The position numbers and the translations under genes were made by a program. From Nissolia schottii (lineage: Eukaryota > Streptophyta > Magnoliopsida > Fabales > Fabaceae), in assembly GCA_003254905.1 (NCBI GenBank), contig QANU01011901.1:148680-212679 (forward strand): a stretch of 64,000 bases of DNA, in the 5' to 3' direction. Positions within the stretch are counted from its first letter, which is position 1; every line of letters begins with the position of its first letter. Shown here piece by piece: positions 25,701 through 38,402 of this stretch. The notes below the pieces were generated by a model that was not told the origin of the DNA, ran no database searches, and worked only from the letters and a program-made list of their open reading frames with translations.

Positions 25701-26451
25701 AATCTTGTTGACTTTCAAAAGGATGGCCATGTATGTTATGCTGCATCTGCTGGGAGTTTTGCTGATATGACATATAATGCATGTTCTGGGGAATGAATTG
25801 ATGTGCTTGTGGTTGATGTGACCCGTGAGCCTGAGAGGTTCCTTGCCCAAAACTTTGGGCATTGGTAACTTGTGGTTGCATCTGATAATGCATTTGCTGC
25901 CCCTGAGGCTGCATCGAATGCTGTCCCTGAGGCTGCATCGAATGCTGTCCATGAGGCTGCATTGAATGCTGTACCTGCGGCTGCATTGAATATTGTCCAG
26001 CTTGATTTAAACCCGGTTGTGGCATGGACTGTACCAGCTGTGAATTCTGCTGCGGCACAGCTTGGGCAGCCTGAGAGGGCTGCTGCTGAGAGGCATGTGC
26101 TACATGGGAACTCTGCTGTTGTGGCATCATTTGTCCATGCTGCTGAGCTAGGTGACTCCCTTGCTGTTGCGAGGATTGAAGTGACTGCTGTCCATGTTGC
26201 CCCACCATCCCACCATGTGCTGCTGAATGAGCCACCGGTATGGGCGCCAAGTTGGGTGTAGAAGCTGCCGGTGCAGGGCCCGAAGGCAAGGGAGCAGGTT
26301 TTTCATACTGGGTGATGTTAGTTTCAGGATTCCAGTAGTATAACAGACCAGTGCTTCCATCAATTAGCCCCTTCCATGGTGTTGGAAGGTCCGGATCATC
26401 GGGTGCATATCGCGGACCGAGTGCAGCTTGAGCTGCCTCGGCAGTTGTCAT
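19769..26451 (-). CDS. RH40: WW-domain DEAD-box RNA helicase with RGG and RS tails (RH40/DRH1-like)
   Basis: Seven coding exons with consistent phases: 25234-26451, 23768-23989, 23300-23368, 22520-22789, 22070-22420, 21082-21359, 19769-20876; about 1171 aa. The order is: WW domain at about 21-53 ([20 protein letters not shown]); a Gln/His/Ser-rich region to about 400 with [12 protein letters not shown] repeats; then the helicase core. Core motifs seen: Q motif [11 protein letters not shown], motif I AKTGSGKT (about 531-538), Ia PTRELA, Ib TPGR, II DEAD (about 642-645), [39 protein letters not shown]. The C-terminus has [12 protein letters not shown] repeats and then an SR dipeptide domain. 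This architecture is that of plant DRH1/RH14/RH40/RH46 proteins, ATP-dependent RNA remodellers. The RS tail suggests nuclear RNA-processing contacts. The exact paralogue number is inferred from length. Confidence 0.88.
20375..20610 (-). repeat. in-frame minisatellite encoding RGG-box repeats
   Basis: Within the helicase's last exon a 33-bp unit encoding [11 protein letters not shown] recurs four or more times almost perfectly. It is interleaved with a longer variant carrying [12 protein letters not shown] boxes bind RNA. The near-identity of neighbouring units at DNA level points to recent expansion or gene conversion. Confidence 0.8.
24400..24552. repeat. possible truncated MITE in helicase intron
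   Basis: Read on the minus strand the block begins CTAAGGGTATGTTTGAATTGG, a start style common among plant MITEs. It differs in base composition from the rest of the 1.2-kb intron. The other terminus was not found. Confidence 0.3.
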
Positions 26452-26770
26452 GTCTTATATGTATCCCTACATACAAAAAAAATTATAAAAATTTAAAAAT
26501 TTAAAAAAAAAATTAAAAATTAAGAATCCAGATACTCCCCCAATTACCCAGCAAAACTCAAAACTCGATGAAAAACAAATTCAATCAGAGAGCTACCATG
26601 ATACTAAAAAAAATAAATGAAAACATAACCAGGTCGCAACCAATATCATCATTCTCGTATATATTTCAAGAAAAAAAATGCCATAGATTTAACAGTTCAT
26701 ATAGTAAGGAATAACCATCTGAAAAAACAAAGATGAATAAAGGGTAAAAGCGATTGTTGAAACAGCGAAC

Positions 26771-26900
26771 CTGAGTGACAATGCAAGCGTTAGGATTGTG
26801 GTTCAGTTTTTCTTTTTTCTCCCTTATATTAACGAATAATCTGTGTGCTTGTTGGTGTTGATTTGTGTCTGCCACTGATTTCACAATTCAATTATCGAAA
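26771..26900 (-). other. 5' UTR exon of the helicase gene
   Basis: In minus-strand reading a donor, CTCAG|gttcgc, ends this exon at 26771. It pairs with the acceptor GTATGTAG at 26466, 14 bases above the start codon. This gives a 305-bp leader intron. The outer boundary is approximate. Confidence 0.5.
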
Positions 26901-27086
26901 GCAAAAGAAATAGAGAAAAAGGAAATAAAGGAAAAAAGAGGGGGAAGCTTTGTTGAAGAGAAGTGAATGGTCCGATTAGGGTTGGAAACATGAAATCTTT
27001 GAAGGAAGGAATGAAAGAAGAAGGCAACTCTGTAATTTATTGTTCTGCCACTGATGCGACTTGGCGTAATGTTTGCTACGATAGAA

Positions 27087-27154
27087 TGGGCCACGGATAC
27101 CACATTTGGGCCTCGTTAAATTCCATTGATATTTTTTTTAATGCTTGTTGGGCC
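27087..27154. promoter_or_regulatory. three TGGGCC site II motifs upstream of the helicase gene
   Basis: TGGGCC occurs at 27087-27092, 27107-27112 and 27149-27154, about 200-260 bp upstream of the presumed first exon. Such TCP-bound elements are typical of plant ribosomal-protein and proliferation-linked promoters. Function here is inferred from motif and position. Confidence 0.5.
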
Positions 27155-27737
27155 TGATACTTTCATCAGACCCGGCTGGGTCGATGCAGTAGGAAGTGGA
27201 AAAACAAACATTATTAAACAAATGTAGATCCATGTCTAAGTCTTGCTTCGTCTTTGGGTGCATCTGTTTACGTTTATAGAACATTAAAGTACTTTTATAT
27301 TTTGTATTGTGTATTTGTAGTTTTCAAAAGAATAAAAATTAAAAAATAATTGTCTTTTTGAAAAGCATGTTCTTACATGAGTATATGAGAGAAAAACTAG
27401 TATTCAAAGAAGTATTTTTACTAGAAATGAAAATGAATATGTACTTTATTTGAGAGTTATGTTATGTTTTAAACGAGTTTGACAAAGTGAAAAGTGAAAT
27501 CAAACTAGAATAAGAAGAATTTGAGAGAGACGGTGATAACGCATGCATGATGCAGGAAGAGTATGACAAGACTAAAAAAGAGAAAACATGAAAAATTTTG
27601 TTGGATGTATTTGTATTCTACAAATAATATTACTGTATTTATTTTATTTTATTTTATTTTGAACCTAATCAAATAATTTTAATTTTCTTTTTGGTAAACA
27701 ATTAATTTGAATAATAAAGAAATAAAATATGAATAAC

Positions 27738-27773
<36 letters not shown>

Positions 27774-29310
27774 TAAGGTTCTAAGATTTGGCAATTTGAT
27801 TATGGCATATTTATGAACCTCGAAAAGACAACAGATTTGTAAAGATGGTTTTACTTTGTTTAATTTTCTAATTTATAATAATAATGTAATAAATATGTAA
27901 ATTAAATGAAAATGAATTTATTTTTTGATCTGGTAAATTAAAGTATAATTTAATATTTACGATCAAATTACAAACATGAAAAGAAATACTCTCATCATCT
28001 GGTGATAATATTTATTAATCACATAAGTAAAACTAGATGTAAATAATTAAGTAGAAAATATTTATAATTCAAGTGGCTATTTCTAAATAGATCATTGTTT
28101 AAAAATTTGGATGCACTTACCCCCAAAGTAAGTGATTATATTATAGGTATGATAAATGGTATATGGTATTATCATATAAAAGGTACAACATATCAAGGGC
28201 AAATTAACATGCAGATCCCTTTAGCTTTTAACGTATTTTTAAATAGATCCCTATACTTCAAAAAAAATTTAATTAGATTTTTATATTTGTAAAAAAATTG
28301 TAATTTGATCGTTACTGTCCATTAGTTATCCATCCTCCATTACGATGTATATATGTGGCCATCAACTACGCTAAGGTGTTAATGCTTGGGTGGTAAAATC
28401 GGAAGAATTAATTTCAGAGAAAAATTAAACAAAAACTTCGATATTAACAAATTTAATTAAAAACTTATATAGTATGTATACGACGCAACAAAATATGATT
28501 AGCGACCACATGTATATATAACAGTACGGGTTTAAATGTTATATTCGTGAAAAAAATTTAGCCATCCAATCAAAAACTTTTCAAATAAATTAACTTTACA
28601 TCCATACATACATAGCAATTAAAAATATAACAAAGAAGTAAAAACTCACTTAATATGAAAAATACATACCTAACTTTTCAATTTATAATCAATTTATTTA
28701 CTTCTATGAATAATGCACACTTAACATTTTTTTTGTCCATTAAAATATTAAGTGTCATTCATAAAAAAAAATAAATTAATCTATAAGTTAATTTGTGAAG
28801 TCTTTTAAGATATACAGACCTATTTAAACGACAAATGTGCATAGAACCCGTACAGTTGTAGTTGTCACAATATTGGTATATAAATTGATCTAGGATGTAC
28901 TACAACCATTAGTACTTAATCCTGTTGAGTTCAGTTAGAAAATAGATGGCAGCTTAGGTAGATCAATGCTCCAGTCGTCAAAGAACAGAATAGTTTATAC
29001 ACAAATAAAAAGTACAGAATGGACGAAATTTCTTCAATACATTTTTCAATCTTATTGGATGTCTCAAACTCAAATCTCGAACTGGTAAATAACACCCGGC
29101 TCTACACCCCAATTAAAAGAATAATTATACAAATCAATGAGAATTGCAATTAGCCAATTCGAGAAACACCAAATGAAAAAAAAATTAATAATAATAATAA
29201 TAACAGCAGGTCTCCTCTACTTTATACACACAGTTCAAAAGCCTGACTTTGATGAAAACTCATTTACACACAACATTGACAACACACAACACACAACACA
29301 AACCTTATTC
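27155..29310. other. AT-rich spacer between helicase and importin genes
   Basis: No gene is supported. It contains an (AAT)n microsatellite at about 27736-27773. Near 28200-28330 is a stretch with repeated 'GATCCCTATA...TTTAATTAGATTTTTATA' character, like the decayed repetitive DNA often seen between plant genes. The right end (about 28950-29310) follows the stop codon of the importin gene and likely includes its 3' UTR. Confidence 0.55.
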
Positions 29311-32300
29311 TTATTGCTGGAAATACAAACTAAACCCGGGGAAGGCGTTTAGAAAATTCATGATGAGATCCGAGGGCAAGACTTGTCCTTGTATGAGCAC
29401 ATGGCGGTATTTATCTATCAAGGACAACACAACCTTTTGCTCATCAACGTCAGTTAATTGACCTGTATTCCCATCGTGAAAATAGCAGATGGGTTAAAAC
29501 TGCAAATTTATCATCTAGGATGAAGTTGTGGATAAGCAACCATAAACAAGTACTGGAAGACACGGTTAAATAATACACAATCATTTTGTAAACTTATTTA
29601 TTTTTGAAAATGATATTCAATCACAAATTATTCAGGCTGCTGTGATACAACCACCACCCAATTAACTATTATGGTGCAACAACCAATTCTTTTTCTAAAG
29701 TGTTTCCTACAGATGATTCAAATACCAAATATCAAACAGCATATATACAAACATTCATATTATGCATATACATAAAAGGTTTACCTAATTCCATCTCCAG
29801 TTCTTGTTCTTCATCATCTCCCTCTTCAATAATTGAACCATTTTCCAATGCCTCAGCAGCTTTAGCATACCTATCAAGAAACTCTTCTTCTGTTTCTTCA
29901 TATTCCTCAGGCTCAGAGTCCTAATTTATAAATAAATAAATAAATAAGCAAAACAGAAAACAAGTTGATCTCTACTCCAGCAAAAGGAAATAAGCTGATG
30001 TGCTAGTGAACACCATTCAAAAAATATAAGGCCAGAAACTGTGAAAATCTACCTCATCATAATCTTCAGAGTCATCATTGTCACTGTCCTCGTCCTCGTC
30101 CTCATCATCATTTTCAGCCTCTTCAGCTTCTTGTTTATCTTCGTTTCCATCCTGCACTTGTTTCAGTCGTATTGATACCTCCAACAGTGAAGTAAAACAA
30201 TTTTTAAGTGAATCAAAACCTGACTTCCCTTGTATCAGCAGTTGCTCAATCAATCGGGCCAGTGTCATCACTAAAATTCACACAAAAAGAAACAAATTAA
30301 AAAAATTGAAACGGTTAGCATAAAAACAGACATGGGATATTACTGTTATAACTTAGATAAACAGTGCCCTTTAGGCAATTAGTATAAGCAAATAAAATAT
30401 TCTCCAAATTTAGTAATGGCGAAGGCAAACTACTTACCAATTAACTTCATCTCAGACTCTGCAGTCAGACCAGCCTCAAAAGAGCTATTAGACAGATGAC
30501 ACAAAGCAGATGCCCAAATTGCGAGGCCTCCATTTTCACCCTTCTCCAGAATACCTTCAACAATATCCGGATAACACAAATAGCATGAAGATATAGCAAG
30601 CAAAAGAGGCTTCCAAAGTGAACCAGGTGTGCTCCAAACTTCTATAAAGTGAGAGAAGGCTGCCCGACTAAAAGAAATAGCCAATGACTGCTTTACACCT
30701 TCAGTTTCAAGTGAGTACGTTGGACAATGCAGTAATATATGGACACATGAGCAAGCTCTCAATGTAGCAGATGGATATTGCTTAATAGCCTCACTGATGA
30801 AAGTGCCAATGCCCTCTACAATTGAACGTTCCGGCACAGGTGGAGCCGGAGGAGATGGCATATCTTTTACAAGAAAGTTTTTCAACCTATACGTGCAATC
30901 TAAATTCACAACATCCTTAATCACATCAAAAATTGACAAATCCTCTGATTCTTCCCATGCATGCCACTCTGCAATCATTTCAGCCCAAGCTGACAGCAGC
31001 TCAGATACTTTAAGCTCTTCAATAATGTGATTTCCATTAATAGCTAGTATGGTAGACCTTAGCAAAGTTGAAAAATCTTCTATGCATGATGATCCAGGAG
31101 AATGCTGGTCTTGTTGATCCTTATAAAGTTCAGGAAAATTAATTTAAAATTCTTTCCAAATGAAAATTTTAATATGGGAATATTCTTTCAATACGATGTA
31201 CACGATTGTATTATGGGAATGCAATCACAAAGCAAGGAGACAGTGATCAGCACAAATTAGTTCAAATGTACAGAAAAGAGAATCAAAGAAGTATAATGGT
31301 ATACCAAAATTAGAAAAGGTGCAGAGTAAACACATTATTCTGGCATTTGTGAAAACATTTGAGGAGTTAAAAAAAGAAAAGGGAATTCAACGTGACAAGT
31401 GAAAAAATGTACACCTCTTTTGGAACATAAACCTAAGGAAATCAAATTCTGCAATCAGTAAAATCTAGAAAAACACTCAAACTGACCAGTGTGCAAGGAG
31501 GGGTAAGCCAAGCCTGCTGCAAGAGTGTAGCAAAAGCTCTACCAACTGTAGCTTGCCCTGCAGCCCATTTTTCAAGAGACTCATTTGACTCAGATTCTTC
31601 AGGTCTGGAGTCTTCCCATGTCTGACCCATAACTGCTAGAGCAGCTATTGCACGTTCAACAACCTATTGCAGATACATGCTCAAGATCAAAACAAGTACT
31701 TGTGTTGCTGCAACATTATGATCCCATGACAAATCCAGCATGGTCCAAAATAACTAACAAACATGAATATGTGTTCATCAAACAAAGCAAGTGAACAAAA
31801 TAGCAAGGCAAACACACCACTGATGGCACCAAAGACATTGCACTCATTGTTGTTAACACTGAAGTAACTCTACAACAAACCAATTACAGATCAATGCATA
31901 TGTAAATATAAAGAAAAAGGAAACAATGTTCTTCACAGACATAAATGACTACACACTTCATCATAAATAACTCTATGTCAAACGAATAGGAGCTATAGAA
32001 ACAACCTTTGAAACAATTAATTCTATTTTTCAAACCATAATCGGAACCATACTTCAATTTTCATCCAACTCAAATCATAAAAAACTTATAAATTTCATAT
32101 CAAGAAATTTCAATAAAACCTCAATATAAAGTAAACTATATTTACCATACCCAAATTTATTATGGTACTATATATTGGAGTTGTCGGCAAAAGAACCAGT
32201 AGGAATGAGTACAGACCAACAAACAACCAAAAAATATCAACACATACTTGAGGCCAAGGCTCCAGATTGGGAGTTAACCATTTTGAGACAGGATCCACTA

Positions 32301-35300
32301 TTGATGATACAATATGTGGGACATGGACAGCTACTTTCTCATCTCCAGCTTCCATCACAGAACTGAGAAGCTGAAACAAGATTGAGCTCTCACTCTCATC
32401 GTTTCCAATGTTGCCAATTATTACTTGAAGAAGGGGAAGAAAATCAGGGGGCATGTATTCGTTCTGAAAAGGATAAAAACAGAAGCTGAGTGATGAGTCA
32501 GAAATAGATTAAACATGGTGTGGTCCATGATAAACGTGTAAACTAAAAGCTCACGTCAAGCAGTGTAGTAATTGCCCCGGCAGCAGACACCCGCACAGGA
32601 TAGCAAGAAGTATTCTGCTTATCTGGCATGACCAATGCCATGAGCAGTTGAGAATATACATCAGCACTCATCTCCTAAAAGGACACAGAAAGTCGGAAAC
32701 TAAGTAGGGATCACCTAAAAAAGTGTTTACAATGTTCACAAGAAAGAAAATTGGAACACAATTTGAAACAGAATTCGCTGTTGAGCTCTGATAGCATGAT
32801 TGATATTGTCTTACTTCTGGTAGACAGGAGCCAAGCTCTCCGAGCACCCAGTTTGCACTTGCAACTAGGTATGGCACAGATACAGCTACAGTATACAGTG
32901 GCAAAATCCGAGTGCGAAGCAGAGTTGTTACATATCCAGGCTCTTGCTCCCTCAAAAACTGTATAAGAAATAGAAGGATTTAAAAAGATTATTAAATTAA
33001 ACTTGAAATGCCGATGGAAGGTTGAACAAAAGGTGAAATGTCCTCACATCTTGTAGGCCACCATATGCCATCAGAACGCCAAAGTAACTGCCAAAGTTGA
33101 TGATATAAAAAAAAAGTATAAAAAGTAATAAGAGGGTGCATAGAATAATTAAAACACAGCCCAAATTTTATATGATAAATAATGCACTGTATGTAGCATG
33201 ATACAGATAGTAACATTAAGGGAAGCAAAAAAGAATCAAAGGAATTAAGCAAAATATACAGTATATATATGGTGTATACCTACAGATCGAACAATCTTGT
33301 CCTTTTTTATCATGATCAAACAACAAAAACTAAGCCTTGTCTCACTTTTTTTTTATCAAGATCAAAGTTTCTAAAAATACACACACACACACACACACAA
33401 AGGCACATTAAACAGAGAATATGTACAAGGCGCTAATTGGGTATAAATTCATCATGGCTATAAAGCCAACTGACTAAACTCCACAAAAATAAATCCTCAA
33501 AATATCAGGCCTACTTTTCAGTATTTCACATTGCTAAAACTGTTTTGCCAACAAGACTGTCAAAAACATAGCACTAAATGAAAAGAGAAATTGTTGCCAT
33601 AAATTGGCAACTGACCTTACAGAATAAGACTTTCAATTGTCTAATCAAGCATAACTGTGTGAAGCACACATAAGAACTTACTCAGTCAGGATTTTCTCTT
33701 GAGACAAATTGGAATCAGAAGGAATGGGAAACTTGGACAAAAATGGAAGCACCAATAACTCCCCCATAGAGCGGCGCTGATTGTTTCTTTTGTTCTTTTG
33801 ACCTTTTTTACGCTTGGCTGACGCAGATACACTGTCAGTGGCAGTCTCCATCGGTGGCCCCTGCAGAAATTAATGGAAAATGAACTATAGTAATAACTAA
33901 GAAGTGTAACTCAATGACATTTATCATGTTACCTTTGAGATTGAAATTACACCAAGTAAGTTTATTGCACTTTTTCTGGCAGTGAATAAATCATCTCTCC
34001 ATCCTGAAATTTCGTCCTAAATTTAAAATTTTGGTCAGAAAAAACTATGAAATGTGTAAAACAATAACAAAAGATCAATTTTCATACAATATCTGAAGGA
34101 AGATTCTTCTGTATATACTCATCTGCGTCTTCTTCCCACTCTGATATATCCTGCACATAAGCATTTTCATAAGAAATTAAAGAAGAAAAAGCAGTCAAAG
34201 CTACTCAATTTGACTAATTTAGTATTCTTAACCAACAAAAGGTTTATCCATGTTACTTTTTATTTTATTTTTTTGGGGGGGAAGGGGGTGGGGTGATGCT
34301 AACCTTTTCATTCATTACCAATGCTGGAAAAATTGTAGATTCCAATAGAGTTGTAAAATGCGGAGAAACTAGCCGCCACCCCTGTATTCAATGAACTTGA
34401 ACCATATTAAAGATGAAAATTTTCAAGAATGTGAACTAAAAAAATTGCAGCATCATAGCAATTGAAAGGCAATCTTAAAAGAAAATAACCTCACAATTCG
34501 CAAGCAAAAAAATAGTAAAAATTCTCACCGGACCAGTCTCCAATATATTAGAAATTACATCAAATCCTAAGGACAGAACCCTCTCCGACAGGAAAGGAAG
34601 TTTCTGCAAAAGAAACATCGCTGATCAAATTCCGGCATGTACAATAAATGAGGAACTATAACAATAATTATCAAGGTAAACATGAGTCCAGAATCAATTT
34701 ATAGATATAAGAAGAAATGGGAACTGCATGAAAATTGAACATAGGTCGTTAATAAATAAGATGCTAAGCTGACAACAATTCATAAATAGAATAGAACTTT
34801 GGCAGTAAAAGAACTAGAAATAGCAAGCATAACCATTATTCATCTAAACTACTAACCAGTTATTAAGTACAAATTTTAAGGACGATAACTTACACTGGTA
34901 TTGTTGCTAAATTTGACTATGTTTAGAACACAACTTATCATTTCTGGCATCAACCTGAAAATGAAGGGAATATATTTCAAAATATCATACCAAAAATGCC
35001 TTCATCCAAAGAATCAAAATTTAAGCACCATATTACTTATCAGAATGTTTTCTGTGCCGGGTGACAAGGGTAGAGAAAATGAGCAGACTTCTTTTTCCTG
35101 TCTTCAATCTTGTGAAATATACATCTCCTTCAGTGACCGGACAATCAAATCTCAGAGAACCCAAAATGCTAATTAGGTCACGACAGAATGAAGGCAGCAG
35201 AGAAGCTAAGGCAGATGGCATGTATGACTTTACCTATAAATAGTAATATCAAATAAAAAAAATTAGTACTTGCATTTTCGTTGTCATAAAATCATCTGCT

Positions 35301-37131
35301 TTCAACAAGCCACTACAATACTAACAGTGATTTGTGTGCAGAAATATTGGGAAAAATTAGCATCAGAGCTACAAAAAGGACAATTGAGGCTTACAAGCCA
35401 AAAACTAATAACATTGAAGGTCAACAAAAACATTTAGATGGAGCCTAAATTATCAAAAATCAATATCAGAACTACACAAAAAAGCAAGGCAACCAGAGAA
35501 CAACACAGTTATCACTACAGAAAAATATCATTTAAACTTTTGGACCCTTCATGATTGAACAGTTTGAAGAAATTGCAGACAATAAAGAATAGATGCTTGT
35601 ATGTCAACTATACTTATGCCAAACCATTACTTACCGCAAAATGTAAACATTTGCATACAGTGAGAAGAACTTTCTCAGTTTCTATTTCTGCTCTGTCATG
35701 GGTTGCTAAAGACTGATCCTTGCATCATAAAATCAGTCAGAAGTGAAGCTCATAAGAGAACGTAAAGCAAGCAAAGCACATAGGAAAAAAGATTACCTTC
35801 TCAACAAATTGATGGAATAAAGAAAGCAATGGCACAAGAATTTCTTTGGCTGTAAGCTCCAGCTGTGGTGGTACTGACTCCTTTGCAACTTTAGGGTTCA
35901 AAAAGTACTGCAAAATGGAGCAGTGCATTGGATACAAGGCAAAGGAAACAAAACAAAGTTTCATCACATACAAAGTTTTAATACAAGAGGAAGTATAATG
36001 TTACAGAAACAGGAGCAGTCTTGATGTTCAGACAGTAGCTAACTGTGACAAAAATGTTATAAAGAAAAGATTCTTCCATAATGATAGATACTTAAGAAAG
36101 AAATTATTGTTTTAAGAAAGAAAACTGCCAAAGATTCTCAATGTATTTAAGACCTAATAATGACAAGAAATGAATAGAGAAATACACATTAAAGGTAACA
36201 CAGATCAATCATGACCACCACTAAACTATGCTTCCATCCACTCCCCGATTACCAACTTCATTTAAACTCATTTAACACACGTGAATAAGTAGATCAAGAT
36301 TTAACAAAAATAGTCACTGACCGGCATTGACTTCATATAAAAAGCACATCATGACAAACTGCAATGAATAACAAAAAATCTCAAAAATCACTTAACCTTA
36401 AGACTTTGAATACCTGGAAGGGTCTGAGAAGAGCATGAAGAACAACAAGAGCATTGATGGTACTCCACGTAGAGCTTGAACCGTTGATGAGATTGCTATT
36501 CAGAATAGCAGCCTGCAGATTAGGCACAAGCTCCGGCCACGAATTCTGCTTAATGAACTCAGCAACCGCAACAGACCGGAACTGCCACCACAGAATCGCT
36601 CAAATACACAACAGAAGCATGGTTCGAATACGCAACAAAAGAAAAACCCAAAAAACCAGAAGCCAGATAAGATTCATACCACTTCAACCAAAGTCTTCAA
36701 AACGTGGAACTCGGCTTGGAGCAGAGCTTGCATCAGCTGCTCCTTGAACTCATTGCTGACACTGGATCCCGCGGCGGCGCTGCTGCTATCGATGTTGCGG
36801 CGCGTGAGGTTCTTCAGGTACGTAGCAGCAGCGATCTTCAGACCCTGATCTTCTCCTCCTGTTCGCAAACAACAAAACCAAAATTCTCTCAAATTTTCGG
36901 TTGAGCTGATATGGAATTACGAAATCTGAAACAAGATTACGAAATCGACGATTGAGAAGAAAAGAAGGAAGTGAGAGAGGTGGAATTACGAGTTGAAATT
37001 GAGAGGAGATAGAAAGGGAAGTGTGGAGTGAGGGAGAGGCGATCGAGCGCGTCGGTGGCGGCACGGACGACGTTGGCGTCAGGGCTGAGTGTCTGGTTGA
37101 GAAGCTCGGCGATCTGAGCGAGTTCCGCCAT
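29311..37131 (-). CDS. importin-beta family nuclear transport receptor (importin-9-like)
   Basis: Twenty-one exons with consistent phases, about 1101 aa: 36990-37131, 36680-36858, 36414-36581, 35797-35907, 35635-35718, 35037-35233, 34894-34954, 34529-34603, 34304-34381, 34088-34150, 33933-34016, 33682-33860, 33048-33087, 32815-32958, 32555-32674, 32248-32463, 31487-31663, 30438-31119, 30053-30270, 29785-29920, 29311-29462. The N-terminus (AELLNQTLSPDANVVRAATD, then GLKIAAATYLKNLTRR) is a typical importin-beta N-terminal HEAT repeat that contacts Ran. The body is helical HEAT/ARM repeat. Near residues 980-1050 is a very acidic loop (EDEDEDSDNDDSEDYDE, then EPEEYEETEEEF), as in importins that carry basic cargo such as histones or ribosomal proteins. 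Overall size and the acidic C-terminal region resemble importin-9; this subfamily call is inference. The start is the first ATG (MAELAQIAELL). Confidence 0.8.
33378..33399. repeat. (CA)n microsatellite in importin intron
   Basis: A perfect ACACAC run within the intron between the exons at 33048-33087 and 33682-33860. Confidence 0.85.
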
Positions 37132-37431
37132 GGAAATGGATTCAGTCGGTGCCACTGATGCTGAGTTGGTGAGTTGAAGATGGCCGGGGTTCGTGCTCAG
37201 CTCACAACTCAGAAACCCTAGTTTTTTGGGTCATCCACTTTTGCATCTTGGCGGGAATATTGACTATCTGATATGTGTGTAACAGACTATGCTTTTTTCG
37301 AGATTTGGAGCGCTTTTGTTTGTTTCGGGGGAATTGAAAAAAAAAAAAAAAAAAAANNNNNNNNNNNNNNNNNNNNNNNNNNNNNNNNNNNNNNNNNNNN
37401 NNNNNNNNNNNNAAAAAGAATAGTTCAAAAT
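37132..37431. other. importin promoter side with assembly gap
   Basis: This short interval lies between the importin start codon and the tRNA gene. It contains a poly-A run ending in 56 unresolved bases (37357-37412) followed by AAAAA. The Ns mean the distance between the two genes is not reliable. Confidence 0.8.
37413..37417 (-). terminator. RNA polymerase III T-run terminator of tRNA-Ala
   Basis: On the minus strand, five T residues lie 14 bases beyond the tRNA 3' end, directly beside the assembly gap. A run of four or more T is the normal Pol III stop. Confidence 0.65.
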
Positions 37432-37504
37432 TGGAGATGCGGGGGATCGAACCCCGTGCCTCTCGCATGCAAAGCGAGCGCTCTACCATTTGAGCTACAT
37501 CCCC
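37432..37504 (-). tRNA. tRNA-Ala (anticodon UGC)
   Basis: A 73-nt minus-strand cloverleaf folds fully: 7-bp acceptor GGGGATG/CATCTCC, D arm GCTC/GAGC, anticodon arm CTCGC/GCGAG with loop TTTGCAT (TGC at 37469-37471), a 5-nt variable loop and T arm CGGGG/CCCCG with loop TTCGATC. The acceptor stem contains the G3-U70 wobble pair that marks alanine tRNAs. The A box (TAGCTCAAATGG) and B box (GGTTCGATCCC) are intact, there is no intron, and a T-run terminator follows. The discriminator base is A. Confidence 0.97.
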
Positions 37505-38402
37505 AAGTTATTGGGTAAAGATGATTTATAATATATAATTCCTAAACTATGACATGTTCCCTTTTTTTTTTAAAATTCCTTTTTCTACCACCATAAACCA
37601 AGCGTGAATGAATGTGTGACAGAGTACTTTGGCCTTCTTTAATCTCTCAGGCCAGATAACTAAGAATTCCATTTACTCTCATGCCATAATGAAAAGGAAC
37701 GAACAAAAATGGGCAGCATCAAGGACGATGTCATTTTCTTACTGCCAATTTCAGTATCAGACTTTCTTCTCAATGGCCAAACTGGAACAAGCTTTTGCAG
37801 TGCATATATTAAAGAAATTTTTATATCTATTTTGAAGAAACTTTTCTCTTCATCCACCACCCATATCCACCGTTTAATCCACTTTCACTCATGTTTTTTC
37901 TTTCTTATTTACTTAGTTTTAAGAGTTAAAGATGATTTAAAGACTAGGAAATTCTTTTACATAAGAGGATGAAAGAATAACTCAGATGTTATTATTTCAT
38001 CCATTCTTTAATATTCTATTTTTTTATATAGATTCATTAATAATTTAATATATTTAGATCTAATTAAATCATGAATATATAAAGGAATTAGTGTCTTAGG
38101 AGAGAGAATGCATTTTCCAATGAGAAGTCATTCCGATGGAAATAAATGACTGTTCACACAAATAGAATGATAATAAACCAGTTAGCTTTCTTTCAAAAAA
38201 ATATTTCAACATGTGGATCCCATCACCAGCCTGTTGCCCAACGTTCAAAAAGCTACCCAAAACCCAATGCGAGTAAATCACGGACATTTACATACCTCTT
38301 TTTCTGCAAAAAAAAAAAAAAAAAAANACTCATCTTTTTCCCCCCTTTGCTCCATGTCCCATTGTTGCTTGCTCTCTCTGGCTATAGCTATAATTTGTGA
38401 AC
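37505..38402. other. spacer upstream of the WAK-like gene
   Basis: No gene is supported. It is AT-rich. Near 38309-38328 an A-run contains one unresolved base (N at 38327). The last ~70 bases before 38403 are CT-rich leader-like sequence (CTTTGCTCCATGTCCC and CTTGCTCTCTCTGGC), consistent with the 5' UTR of the following plus-strand gene. Confidence 0.5.

Noticed and set aside
25872..26261. 129-codon plus-strand frame rich in Ala/Val opposite the Gln-rich helicase region
   Set aside because: Antisense shadow of CAG/CAA-rich coding sequence.
31818..31869. Possible extra importin exon with AG and GT borders
   Set aside because: Its 52-bp length would break the reading frame, while exons 32248-32463 and 31487-31663 join directly in phase.
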